From positions 6,370,501 through 6,434,500 of the forward strand of contig NZ_AP025591.1 in the NCBI RefSeq assembly GCF_023169945.1: a stretch of DNA of 64,000 nucleotides, given 5' to 3'. A program made the translations under genes and the position numbers. The notes beneath the pieces are model-generated. The model was not told the DNA's origin and ran no database searches. It saw nothing but the letters and a program-made list of their open reading frames with translations. Shown here in pieces: positions 11,622-19,906 of this stretch. Position 1 is the stretch's first letter. Each line of letters opens with the position of its first letter. Source of the DNA: Anaeromyxobacter oryzae. GTDB taxonomy: Bacteria; Myxococcota; Myxococcia; Myxococcales; Anaeromyxobacteraceae.

Positions 11622-13441
11622 TGGCGACGCTCATCGTGAAGGGGCCGGACGGCAGCGAGCGCGAGGTCGCGCTCGTGAAGCGCATCACCAGCGTCGGGCG
11701 GGACGTAGAGAACGACGTGCCCGTGGCGGACCCGGGCCTCCCGGCGACGGCGCTCCACATCCACTTCGACGGACGCGACTACAACGCCGCCGCGCACGAG
11801 CGCGCGGACATGACCGTGAACGGGAAGCGGCGCACGGCCTGGCGCCTCGCGCCCGGGGACCGGATCCGGGTGGCCGCGACCGAGCTGTTCTTCGATCCCG
11901 CCCCCCGCTCCGTCGTCACGGCGCGGCCGCAGTCGGGGCAGCGGCTCCTGGCGCTCGAGACGCTCGTCCGGTTCTCGGAGCGCCTGCTCGGGGCGACGGA
12001 TCTCGCGCGGCTCCTCGACGAGCTCATGGACGCCCTCCTCGAGGTGACCCAGGCCGACAAGGGCTTCCTGATCCTCCTCGAGGACGGCGAGATGAGCGTC
12101 CGCGCCGCGCGGAACGTCGCGCGGGAGACCATCGAGGGCGCGGTGGACCGGGTGTCGGACTCGATCATCGCGCGCGTCGTGCAGACGCGCCGGCCGATCG
12201 TGGTCGCGGACGCGCTCCACGATCGCGAGTGGTCCGGCTCCTCCTCCGTCGTGAACCTGAAGCTCTGCTCCGTGATGTGCGCCCCCCTCATGCAGAAGGG
12301 CGACGTGTTCGGCGTCATCTACCTCGGGAACGACAACGTCGTCTCGCTCTTCGACGAGAAGGCGCTCGAGGCGCTCACCGTGTTCGCCGCGCAGGCCTCG
12401 CTGCTGGTGCAGAACGCGATCCTGCTCGACGGCCTCCGGCGCGAGAACCTGACGCTGAAGGAGGCGGTCTCGTCGAAGCAGTACGGCGACCTCATCGGCG
12501 CGGGCGCCTCGATGCGCGAGGTGTACCGGCGCATCGAGAAGGTGGCTGCGACCGACATCTCAGTGCTCGTCTCGGGCGAGACCGGGACGGGCAAGGAGGT
12601 CGTCGCGCGGGAGATCCACCGGCGGTCGGGCCGCGCGAACGGTCCGTTCGTCGCCGTGAACTGCGGCGCGATCCCCGAGTCGCTCCTCGAGTCCGAGCTG
12701 TTCGGGCACGTGAAAGGCGCGTTCACCGGGGCGGTCGCGACGCGGATGGGGAAGTTCCAGGCGGCCCACGGCGGCACGCTGTTCCTGGACGAGATCGGCG
12801 ACATGCCGCTCGCGCTCCAGGTGAAGATCCTGCGCGCGCTGCAGGAGCGGGCGGTCACGAAGGTCGGCGACACGCGCCCCGAGCCCGTCGATCTCCGGGT
12901 GGTCGCCGCCACGAACCGCGTCCTGGAGGAAGAGATCAAGAAGGGCACCTTCCGCGAGGACCTCTACTACCGGCTGAACGTCGTGGCGATCCAGCTGCCG
13001 CCGCTCCGGGATCGCGGCGAGGACACCCTGGTCCTCGGCAAGTACTTCCTGCAGAAGTACGGGAAGGAGTTCGGCGCCAAGGTGCGCGGGTTCACCCCGA
13101 GCGCCCTCGTGGCGATGCGGAAGTACGCCTGGCCGGGCAACATCCGGGAGCTCGAGAACCGGGTGAAGAAGGCGGTGGTGCTCGCGGACCGGGCCCTCGT
13201 CTCGGCCGAGGATCTCGACCTCAGGCCGGAGATCCTGGAGCCGATCCTCCCGCTCGCGCAGGCGAAGGAGGAGTTCCAGAAGCGCTACATCAACGAGGTG
13301 CTGGAGCGGAACGCGGGCAACCGGACCAAGACGGCGAAGGACCTCGGGGTCGACCCGCGCACCATCTTCCGGCATCTCGAGAAGCTCGAGGCGGAGCGGC
13401 GCGGCCAGCCGCCGCCGCCGGACGAGGGGGAGGCGCCGTGA
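11621..13441 (+). CDS. Sigma-54-dependent activator with FHA and GAF sensor domains
   Basis: 606 aa from GTG 11621, which overlaps the previous stop (TAGTG); an upstream ATG at 11609 is less likely. Order: FHA domain (about 5-90, ITSVGRDVENDV), GAF domain (about 110-265), AAA+ sigma-54 interaction domain from about 287 (Walker A GETGTGKE, GAFTGA loop, FLDEIGDM Walker B, NIRELEN), and a Fis-type helix-turn-helix at the end (NRTKTAKDLGVDPRTIFRHL). There is no receiver domain, so input comes through FHA and GAF. FHA binds phosphothreonine, and the operon's first gene is a Ser/Thr kinase, so kinase-controlled transcription from -24/-12 promoters is the natural model. Confidence 0.93.
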   Translation: MATLIVKGPDGSEREVALVKRITSVGRDVENDVPVADPGLPATALHIHFDGRDYNAAAHERADMTVNGKRRTAWRLAPGDRIRVAATELFFDPAPRSVVTARPQSGQRLLALETLVRFSERLLGATDLARLLDELMDALLEVTQADKGFLILLEDGEMSVRAARNVARETIEGAVDRVSDSIIARVVQTRRPIVVADALHDREWSGSSSVVNLKLCSVMCAPLMQKGDVFGVIYLGNDNVVSLFDEKALEALTVFAAQASLLVQNAILLDGLRRENLTLKEAVSSKQYGDLIGAGASMREVYRRIEKVAATDISVLVSGETGTGKEVVAREIHRRSGRANGPFVAVNCGAIPESLLESELFGHVKGAFTGAVATRMGKFQAAHGGTLFLDEIGDMPLALQVKILRALQERAVTKVGDTRPEPVDLRVVAATNRVLEEEIKKGTFREDLYYRLNVVAIQLPPLRDRGEDTLVLGKYFLQKYGKEFGAKVRGFTPSALVAMRKYAWPGNIRELENRVKKAVVLADRALVSAEDLDLRPEILEPILPLAQAKEEFQKRYINEVLERNAGNRTKTAKDLGVDPRTIFRHLEKLEAERRGQPPPPDEGEAP

Positions 13442-14031
13442 GCCGCAACCTCGTCGTGGGACTCGCCGCCACCCTCCTGCTGGCGGGCTGTCCCCTGCCG
13501 CAGCCGCTCCCGGACTATCCGGCCGGGACCGTGACACCGCCGCGGATCCTCGCCGCGAGCACGACGCGCGGCGTGGAGTCGTTGATCCCCGTGCCCGCGG
13601 GCTGCGCGACCGAGCCGACGCTCGACCTCGACGCCACGATCTTCTACCAGGACACCGTCACCGTCGAGGCGCGGTGGTTCGTCGACTACAAGACCACCGA
13701 GCCCAGCCGCTACGCGATCCAGAACACGAGCGGCATCACCGCGGTGCCGCCCGATCCGGACCCGACGGTGCTGACGCGCGCGGTGCCGCGCTTCCACTTC
13801 CGCCCGTACGGCTACCCGGTGCCGGACGAGCTCGCGGGCGGCCTCGACCGGCAGGCGCCCGGAGTGGTTCACGTCGTCGAGCTCGTCGTCTCGAACGGCT
13901 TCGACGCGAGCGCGGACGTCCCCGAGCCGAACCGCACCCCGGCTCACACGTCGACGGGGCAGTTCGAGATCCAGACGTACCGGTGGACGTTCGTGAACGT
14001 CGCGCCGAACGCCACGGTGACCTGCCCCTAG
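13438..14031 (+). CDS. Lipoprotein of the kinase operon
   Basis: 197 aa, GTG overlapping the activator stop. Signal peptide with lipobox LLLAGC at residues 14-19, so it should be a lipid-anchored envelope protein. The mature part is beta-rich (LDATIFYQDTVTVEARWFVDY, FHFRPYGYPV, QTYRWTFVNVAPN) with two further Cys (CATEPT and the terminal CP) that could form a disulfide. Family not recognised. It is the last gene of the four-gene operon and may be part of the envelope structure monitored by the kinase. Confidence 0.75.
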   Translation: MSRNLVVGLAATLLLAGCPLPQPLPDYPAGTVTPPRILAASTTRGVESLIPVPAGCATEPTLDLDATIFYQDTVTVEARWFVDYKTTEPSRYAIQNTSGITAVPPDPDPTVLTRAVPRFHFRPYGYPVPDELAGGLDRQAPGVVHVVELVVSNGFDASADVPEPNRTPAHTSTGQFEIQTYRWTFVNVAPNATVTCP

Positions 14032-14039
14032 AGCTGGAG

Positions 14040-14570
14040 CTAGTGCCGCTCCGGCGGGCGGCTCACCGCCTCGCGCGCGGCGTCCAGGTCGCGCCGCGCG
14101 CCGCGGGCGAGGTTCGCCTCCTCCTGGGCGAACCGGTTCACCTGGGCGCGATAGGCGCGGTGCAGCGCGAGCACCGCGTCGCGAGCGCGCGCGAGCTCCT
14201 GGCGACCGCCGAACCCCTGCGGATCCGGATCGCCCGCGTCGAGGCGGCAGCGATCCGAGAGATCGTCGACCCGCTGCTCCCACTCGCGCGCCCACGTCTC
14301 CCAGCGGGCGATCGCGTCGCCCTCCCCTACGTCGTCGCCGAGGCGCCACGCGCGCTGGTTCTGCTCGTGGTTGAGCGCCTCGAGATCGGCGACGCAGACG
14401 CGGAGCGCGGCGCGCGTGGGGAGCGCACCGGTCGCCGGCGGGCGGTGCGGCCCGCGCAGATGCCGGACGATGCTCGTCATCACCACGGCGAGCGCGAAGA
14501 CGATGACGCCGAAGTAGAGCGCCCAGAGCCCGATGCGAAACGGGCGGTAGCGAGGATCTCGCGGCGTCAC
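14040..14570 (-). CDS. Single-pass membrane hypothetical protein
   Basis: 176 aa, GTG start. One transmembrane helix (GLWALYFGVIVFALAVVMTSIV, about 14-35), then a helical, charged domain with two Cys (RVCVADLEAL and DRCRLDAG) that could pair outside the membrane. It is convergent with the lipoprotein gene, only 8 nt between stops. No family recognised. Confidence 0.65.
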   Translation of the reverse strand: MTPRDPRYRPFRIGLWALYFGVIVFALAVVMTSIVRHLRGPHRPPATGALPTRAALRVCVADLEALNHEQNQRAWRLGDDVGEGDAIARWETWAREWEQRVDDLSDRCRLDAGDPDPQGFGGRQELARARDAVLALHRAYRAQVNRFAQEEANLARGARRDLDAAREAVSRPPERH

Positions 14571-14678
14571 GCGCGGGACGGTGCCACACGGACGGTGGGC
14601 CGTCCACCGCGGCGTGCGGCGCCTCCGTGCCGGTCATCGTGGCGCTGGACGGGGCGCGGCGCTGGGGAAGAGCGGCCC

Positions 14679-14846
14679 TCAGCGCTCCTCGGCGAGGACG
14701 CCGAGGAAGGTGCAGCGCCGGCGGCTCGCGATCGCGCGGAGGCAGCGGAGGTAGACCGCCGGCCCCCAGAGCCGGAGGATCGTGAAGGAGTGGAGGAACA
14801 CGTCCTTGCTGGTGATCGTCCCCTGCACGTCTCCTGGCTTCTGCAT
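14679..14846 (-). CDS. Small conserved-looking protein, 55 aa
   Basis: Reads MQKPGDVQGTITSKDVFLHS to FLGVLAEER. Third positions are almost all G or C and the composition is that of a folded basic protein with a central amphipathic segment (TILRLWGPAVYLRCLRAIA) and two Cys. I consider it a real short gene. No family recognised; it could associate with the membrane surface. Confidence 0.5.
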   Translation of the reverse strand: MQKPGDVQGTITSKDVFLHSFTILRLWGPAVYLRCLRAIASRRRCTFLGVLAEER

Positions 14847-15265
14847 ACGCGGTGCCGCGGCGGCGTCGGAAAAGATTCCGTGTGATCCGGGGCCCGCCGT
14901 GCTCGGCCGGTCGCCGAACCGTCACCGTGGGCGGTCGTTCCTTCCCGCCGCGACCACCAGGAATTACAGGCTCCGGCTGGGCCGGAAAACCTTTCAGACC
15001 TGAAATGGACCGTGCACCGATGAAACGCTCCGGCAGGGTCCGACCGGCCGAGCGCAGTAAAATCGGCCAGATGCGTCCACTCTGAAGCGATCCGTGGAGC
15101 GGCACGTCGATTGCGAAGTCGGCCCTCGCGAGCGGCGCTGCAGCCCAGCCACCCCCCCCAGGCCAGGGCGGCGCGCCTATCGAGACTGGGAAGCTCTCGG
15201 CGCGGTCCGGATCCGCATCTCGGAACGACACCACGCCGCGCCGAGAGCAGCCCTTTCCCCCTCCC
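14847..15265. other. Intergenic region with relative AT richness
   Basis: About 420 nt between the 55-aa gene and the mutL stop. No convincing gene on either strand. The part around 14930-15070 is locally AT-richer and holds a perfect palindrome at 14992-15005. It probably contains the promoter of the 55-aa gene on the minus strand. Confidence 0.5.
14992..15005. promoter_or_regulatory. Perfect operator-like palindrome
   Basis: TTTCAG-AC-CTGAAA, two 6-bp arms around 2 nt, in the AT-richer patch upstream of the leftward 55-aa gene. This size suits a dimeric repressor, but no regulator gene is adjacent. Confidence 0.3.
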
Positions 15266-17086
15266 TCAGCGCCGCCCCACCCGCCGCTCCAGGTCGGCCA
15301 GCGGCAGCTCGAACACCACCGGGCGGCCGTGAGGGCACCGGGCCTTGAAGTCGATGGCGTCCAGGCCGTCGAGGAGCGCGCGCGCCTCCTCCGCCGCGAG
15401 GTCCTGGTTCGCGCGGACCGCGGCGTGGCAGGCCATCGTGGCGAGCAGGTCGTGGAACGCGTCATCCACCGCGCTCGTCCGCTCGAGCTGCTCGAGCTGC
15501 GCGGCGAGATCGCCGAGCAGCGCCGTGAGATCGACGCCGGAGAGGGCCGCCGGCGCGCCCTTCACCGCGAAGCTGTCGCCGCCGAACGGCTCCACGTCGA
15601 AACCCAGCCGGCCGAGCTCCTCGAGACCGCCCTCGAGGGCGCGCGCGACGGCGGCCTGCAGCGTGACGACCTGCGGCAGCAGGAACGGCTGCACGGGGAT
15701 GCGGCGCGTCCGGAACGCCTCGCGGAGCCGGTGGAACAGCATGCGCTCGTGGCTCGCGTGCTGGTCGATCACGACGAGGGATCCCCCCGGAGCCTCGCAG
15801 AGGAGGTAGGTCCGGGCGTGCTGGCCGACGTACCTGAGGGAAGCGAAGTACCCCGCAGGTCGCGCGCCGCCCTCCGCGTCCACGATCGGGAACGCGAACC
15901 GCTCGGACGCTCCGGTGGCGCCGCGCTCCGTCGCCGCCGCGTCCGGGGTCGCGCGGGACCACGCCAGCACCGCCGCGGCCTCCTCGCCTGCGCGCGGGCT
16001 CTCCGGGCCGAGCACGCCGTCGGACGGCGGCTCCGCCGAGGCGCCGGGAGGCGCGGAGAGCCCTGCGCCGGCCGCCGGGACCGGTCGGCGGAGCCACGGC
16101 GTGGTCCGCAGGGTTCCGGCGATCGCGTGGAAGATCGCGTCGTACACCTCGCGCCCTTCCGCGAACCGGACCTCGAGCTTCTGCGGGTGGACGTTCACGT
16201 CGACGCGGCCGAGCGGAAGGTCCACGAACAGGACGCCGGCCGGGTGGCGACCGGGCGGGAGTGTCCCGGCGAACGCACGGAGCACCGCGTGCGCGGCGCC
16301 GCGGTCGCGCACGTAACGGCCATTCACGAACAGGTAGAGCGATCGCCCGGTCGCCTCGGAGTGGTCGGGCGAGCACACCACACCGTGAACGCGCACGTCG
16401 CCGCGGCGCGCGTCGACGGGGACCAGGTGCCGGTGCGCCTCCCGCCCGAGCGCCTGCGCGGCGCGATCGGCGAGGCCGGCCCCGGCGCGCGCCGCGAGCA
16501 CCAGGCGCGACGCGGAGCGGAGGTTGAACGAGACCTCAGGGCGCGCCAGGGCGAGGCGGATGACCGCCTCCGTCACGTGCCCCGCCTCCGTCGCCGGGGC
16601 GCGCATGAACTTCCGGCGGGCGGGCGTGTTGAAGAAGAGCTCCCGCACCTCGATGGTGGTCCCGCGGGGCCTCGCCACCGCGGCCACGTCGCCGAGCGCG
16701 CCCCCCTCCACGTCGATGCGCGTGCCGGCCCCGTCGTCCGCGGGGGCGGTGTCGACGCGGAAGCGCGACACCGAGGCGATCGCCGGGATCGCCTCGCCCC
16801 GGAAGCCCATCGTCGCGATCGCCGCGAGCCCATCCGCGTCGCGCAGCTTCGAGGTCGCGTGCCGCTCCAGCGCGAGGAGCGCGTCCTCGCGGTCCATCCC
16901 GGATCCGTCGTCCGCCACGCGGACCAGGGACAGCCCGCCGTCCTCCACGTCCACGGAGATGGCCCGCGCGCCGGCGTCGAGGGCGTTCTCGACGAGCTCC
17001 TTCACGACCGACGCCGGCCGCTCCACGACCTCGCCGGCGGCGATCTGGTTCACGAGGCCGGGGGGCAGCACCTGGATGCGCGCCAT
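15266..17086 (-). CDS. mutL: DNA mismatch repair protein MutL
   Basis: 606 aa from ATG 17086 (MARIQVLPPGLVNQIAAGEV), the normal MutL start; the frame extends 29 codons upstream but that is not family sequence, and a TACGAC -10 lies 7 nt before this ATG. GHKL ATPase motifs ELVENALDAGA, DDGSGM and GFRGEA are intact; the transducer domain follows; a ~100-aa linker joins the C-terminal dimerisation domain. That domain keeps DQHASHER, ACHAAVR and CPHGRP, so the endonuclease metal site is largely present, although the last Glu of the DQHA(X)2E(X)4E motif is His. It couples MutS mismatch recognition to strand incision. Confidence 0.96.
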   Translation of the reverse strand: MARIQVLPPGLVNQIAAGEVVERPASVVKELVENALDAGARAISVDVEDGGLSLVRVADDGSGMDREDALLALERHATSKLRDADGLAAIATMGFRGEAIPAIASVSRFRVDTAPADDGAGTRIDVEGGALGDVAAVARPRGTTIEVRELFFNTPARRKFMRAPATEAGHVTEAVIRLALARPEVSFNLRSASRLVLAARAGAGLADRAAQALGREAHRHLVPVDARRGDVRVHGVVCSPDHSEATGRSLYLFVNGRYVRDRGAAHAVLRAFAGTLPPGRHPAGVLFVDLPLGRVDVNVHPQKLEVRFAEGREVYDAIFHAIAGTLRTTPWLRRPVPAAGAGLSAPPGASAEPPSDGVLGPESPRAGEEAAAVLAWSRATPDAAATERGATGASERFAFPIVDAEGGARPAGYFASLRYVGQHARTYLLCEAPGGSLVVIDQHASHERMLFHRLREAFRTRRIPVQPFLLPQVVTLQAAVARALEGGLEELGRLGFDVEPFGGDSFAVKGAPAALSGVDLTALLGDLAAQLEQLERTSAVDDAFHDLLATMACHAAVRANQDLAAEEARALLDGLDAIDFKARCPHGRPVVFELPLADLERRVGRR

Positions 17087-17152
17087 GGCCGCGGTCGTAC
17101 CACGACGGCAGGGCCCGCGCAGCCGGACCCGGCCCGTCCCCCGCGTGAGCGT

Positions 17153-17182
17153 TTGACGATGGCGCCGCGCCACGTCTATACG
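17153..17182 (+). promoter_or_regulatory. Predicted leaderless-type promoter of the acyltransferase
   Basis: TTGACG (17153-17158), 18-bp spacer, TATACG (17177-17182), then 6 nt to GTG 17189. The in-frame ATG 17159 lies between the two boxes and could not be on the transcript. Confidence 0.6.
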
Positions 17183-17188
17183 GTTCGG

Positions 17189-18454
17189 GTGGCGGGCGGG
17201 ACGGGCCGAAAGAAGAAGGCGAAGGCGAGGCCGGCGCCCGCGCGCGCCGCCGTGCGCCCGGTGCTCGGGAACGATCCGTTCACGCGTGGTGCAGCGCCGC
17301 GGACCGCCGTGGCGAAGTCGCGGTCGCCCGCGTCGGTTTCGCCCGCGATCGCCGAGGTGAAGGTGCCGCCCGCGAGCGCGAGCGGGGCCCCCTCACCCCG
17401 GCCCTCTCCACCCGCTCGCGCGGGGGGAGAGGGCGGACTCACCCCGACCCCGACCCCCCCGCCCGACTCCGCAGCCCGCCGCGCCGAGGCCCGCCTCGCG
17501 GAGGTCGAGCGCAAGGTCGAGGCTGCTCTCGACGGCGCGGAGGAGCGCCTCGCCGCCCTCGCCGCGCGGACCGGCGTCACCGCCGGAGCGCACGAGCTGC
17601 GCGAGACGGTGGCGCGGCTCCTGCCGGCGCTCCGGGAGCGGCTCGGCGGCCTGGCGGACGTGGCGCGGCTGCTCGAGCCGCCGGACCGGCTCGACCGGTT
17701 CGGCATGGACCCGCGCCTGGTCGAGCGCGCCGCCCCCGTGATCGAGCTCCTCTATGCGAGCTGGTGGCGCACGACGGTGCGGGGCATCGAGCACGTCCCC
17801 GCCGAGGGCCCCGCGATCGTCGTCGCGAACCACGCCGGGTACGTCCCCTGGGACGCTCTCGTCCTCCGGCACGCGCTGCGCCGCGACCACCCGGCGCGGC
17901 GGGACCTGCGCCCGCTGCTCGACGATCGAGAGGTGGACGCGGCGGTGATCGGCGGTCTCGCGGTGCGGCTCGGCGCCGTGCGCGCCACGCCGGAGGCGGC
18001 CGAGCGGCTGCTGCGGGACGGCGCGGTGCTCGGCGTCTTTCCGGAGGGGAGCGCCGGGGCTCACAAGGCCTGGCGCGACCGCTACCGCATCCAGCACTTC
18101 GGGCGCGGCGGGTTCGTGAAGATCGCGCTCCGCACCGGCGCCACGATCGTCCCCTGCGCCATCGTCGGCAGCGAGGAGGCCTCGCCGGGGATCTCGCGGA
18201 CCGGCTGGCTCGCCGAGCGGCTCGGCGTTCCGCTCCTGTCCGCGAGCCCGGCGCTCCGGGTCGGCGCCGCCGCGTTCCTGCCGCTCCCCACGCGCTGGAC
18301 GCTGCGCTTCGGCGAGCCGGTCGAGGTTCGCGCCCTCGGCCCCGCCGCGGCGGGCGACCCCGCCACCGTGAACCGGCTCGCCGAGCGGATCCGCGCCACG
18401 CTGCAGGAGATGCTCGACGAGGACGTCGCGGCGCGGACCTCGGTGTTCCTGTAG
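17189..18454 (+). CDS. 1-acyl-glycerol-3-phosphate acyltransferase-like protein
   Basis: 421 aa from GTG 17189, chosen over ATG 17159 because the promoter -35 and -10 flank that ATG. A basic N-terminus (GRKKKAKARP) and low-complexity region hold an in-frame repeat insertion (about residues 67-83, PSPRPSPPARAGGEG), then a coiled coil (about 95-165). The catalytic PlsC-like domain has VANHAGYVPWD (NHxxxxD) and GVFPEGSAG. It should transfer an acyl chain to a glycerol-phosphate-type or other lipid acceptor at the inner membrane face. The long N-terminal extension is unusual for plain PlsC. Divergent from mutL. Confidence 0.82.
   Translation: MAGGTGRKKKAKARPAPARAAVRPVLGNDPFTRGAAPRTAVAKSRSPASVSPAIAEVKVPPASASGAPSPRPSPPARAGGEGGLTPTPTPPPDSAARRAEARLAEVERKVEAALDGAEERLAALAARTGVTAGAHELRETVARLLPALRERLGGLADVARLLEPPDRLDRFGMDPRLVERAAPVIELLYASWWRTTVRGIEHVPAEGPAIVVANHAGYVPWDALVLRHALRRDHPARRDLRPLLDDREVDAAVIGGLAVRLGAVRATPEAAERLLRDGAVLGVFPEGSAGAHKAWRDRYRIQHFGRGGFVKIALRTGATIVPCAIVGSEEASPGISRTGWLAERLGVPLLSASPALRVGAAAFLPLPTRWTLRFGEPVEVRALGPAAAGDPATVNRLAERIRATLQEMLDEDVAARTSVFL
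17388..17436. repeat. Dispersed palindromic repeat inside a gene (copy 1)
   Basis: Inverted arms CCCTCTCC (17402-17409) and GGAGAGGG (17426-17433), preceded by CCCTCACCCCGG. The same unit occurs in recG at 34237-34283, read in the same coding frame, and a decayed form near 39369-39415. Confidence 0.75.
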
Positions 18455-18461
18455 ACGCGAG

Positions 18462-19340
18462 CTACCCGGGCTCCGCGGCGGGCAGCGCATCCGGCGCCGC
18501 CACGCGCTCCACGCGCAGGTGGGCGAGCCGGACCTGCGGCGGCGGCGCCCGGAGATCCCACACGATCCGGGCCGCCGAGAGCGCCCGGAGCGCGTACCAG
18601 GACACGTCCACCTCCCACCAGAAGAAGCCCTGCCGCGCGCTCGCGGAGTAGAAGTGGTGGTTGTTGTGCCAGCCCTCACCGAAGGTGAGGAGCGCGAGCA
18701 CGAGGCTGTTCCGCGATCCGTCGCCGGTCTCGTACCGGCGCCCCCCCACCACGTGCGCCAGCGAGTTGATGGCGAACGTGCCGTGCCAGAGCGCGACCGT
18801 CGAGACGAAGTAGCCCCAGAGCAGCGCCGGCCACCCGCCCGCGACGAGGAGGAGCGCCGCGAGCGCGATCGGCGGGACGAGGTGGAACCGGTTCAGCCAC
18901 ACGAGCTCCGGGTAGCGCGCGAGGTCCCTCACGCGATCGAGCTTCGTCTCGTCGTGGCGGCGCGAGAGGATCCAGCCCACGTGACTCCACCAGAACCCGC
19001 CCTCGAGCGGCGAGTGCACGTCGTCCGGCGCGTCCGAGTGACGGTGGTGGTCCCGGTGGTGCGCGGCCCACCAGAGGGGTCCCTTCTGCGTGGCGGTCGT
19101 GGCGATCACGGCGAGCACGAGCTGGAAGGCGCGCGAGGTGCGGTACGACCGATGCGAGAAGTACCGGTGATAGCCGGCGGTGATGGCGAAGAGCCGGACG
19201 GCGTACAGCGCGGCGGCGAGGAGGAGCCAGCGCCACGCGAACGGCGCCAGGAATGGGGTCGCGAACGCGACCGCGTGGGCGGCGAGGAACGGGACCGAAG
19301 CGAGCCAGCTCACGCGGTCGGGGTTCGGGGCGCGGGTCAT
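18462..19340 (-). CDS. Fatty acid desaturase (acyl-CoA delta-9 type)
   Basis: 292 aa from ATG 19340, preceded by AGGTG at 6 nt; another ATG at 19367 is possible. Four hydrophobic segments and three histidine boxes of membrane di-iron desaturases: HRYFSH, HRDHH, and HNNHH. The enzyme introduces a cis double bond into saturated acyl chains using O2 and reduced carriers, adjusting membrane fluidity. Its presence is consistent with an organism that meets oxygen at least at times. It converges with the acyltransferase gene (7 nt between stops), and both act on membrane lipids. Confidence 0.93.
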   Translation of the reverse strand: MTRAPNPDRVSWLASVPFLAAHAVAFATPFLAPFAWRWLLLAAALYAVRLFAITAGYHRYFSHRSYRTSRAFQLVLAVIATTATQKGPLWWAAHHRDHHRHSDAPDDVHSPLEGGFWWSHVGWILSRRHDETKLDRVRDLARYPELVWLNRFHLVPPIALAALLLVAGGWPALLWGYFVSTVALWHGTFAINSLAHVVGGRRYETGDGSRNSLVLALLTFGEGWHNNHHFYSASARQGFFWWEVDVSWYALRALSAARIVWDLRAPPPQVRLAHLRVERVAAPDALPAAEPG

Positions 19341-19501
19341 CGGTGACACCTGCCGTCCCGCCGTCATGGGCGGGTCATCGCCGCCCAGGACGCGCCGCGA
19401 GCGGCAGGGGATGCAGGCCGACCGCGCGAGCACCACCCTTGGAAGGGAGGAGCGGCACCGGGAGACGGGTCGGTGGCGGTCGCCCCGACGAGGGAGGGGA
19501 C

Positions 19502-19897
19502 ATGCTCGAGACGGTCGAGACCCGAACCGACGTGCACAAGGAGGCGTTCATCCGCCTCATGGCCGAGACGCTCCCCCTCGCCGGCTATGCGGGTGTCCGG
19601 GCCGACCTGCCGGGCTGGGAGGCGCCGGAGGTGATCCACGGCGCGATGCGCGATCACCGCCCGTGCCTGTTCTGCGAGGCGCCGAAGCCGATCTTCCTCG
19701 ACGTGCTCTCGCCTGGCCCCGTGACGCTGGAGGAGGTGGCGAGCCGCTGGCAGCTCTTCGCGTCGGCCGCCGAGCTCACCGGCGGCGAGTTCCACGTCGT
19801 CATCCCGCGGTGGGTCGCGGGGCGCGACGGCCGGACGGTCGCGAAGCAGATCGCCGAGCTCGTGGGCGTCCGCATCGGCTACATCTGGACGGTCTGA
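19502..19897 (+). CDS. Hypothetical cytosolic protein
   Basis: 131 aa, ATG preceded by GGGAGGGGAC. Sequence MLETVETRTDVHKEAFIRLM to RIGYIWTV; no signal or membrane segment. It has one CLFCEAPKPI pair of cysteines that could bind metal and several aromatic/Gly stretches (PLAGYAGVRADLPGW). Family not recognised. Convergent with the cytochrome lipoprotein gene (9 nt). Confidence 0.65.
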   Translation: MLETVETRTDVHKEAFIRLMAETLPLAGYAGVRADLPGWEAPEVIHGAMRDHRPCLFCEAPKPIFLDVLSPGPVTLEEVASRWQLFASAAELTGGEFHVVIPRWVAGRDGRTVAKQIAELVGVRIGYIWTV

Positions 19898-19906
19898 CCG
19901 GCGAGC

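Noticed and set aside
14782..15085. Plus-strand frames of 73-77 residues near 14.8-15.1 kb
   Set aside because: Composition is unlike a folded protein, they overlap each other and the 55-aa gene, and codon bias fails in the AT-rich part.
17159..17188. ATG 17159 as the acyltransferase start
   Set aside because: It lies between a -35 and a -10 box, so it would not be transcribed from that promoter; GTG 17189 fits the leaderless pattern.
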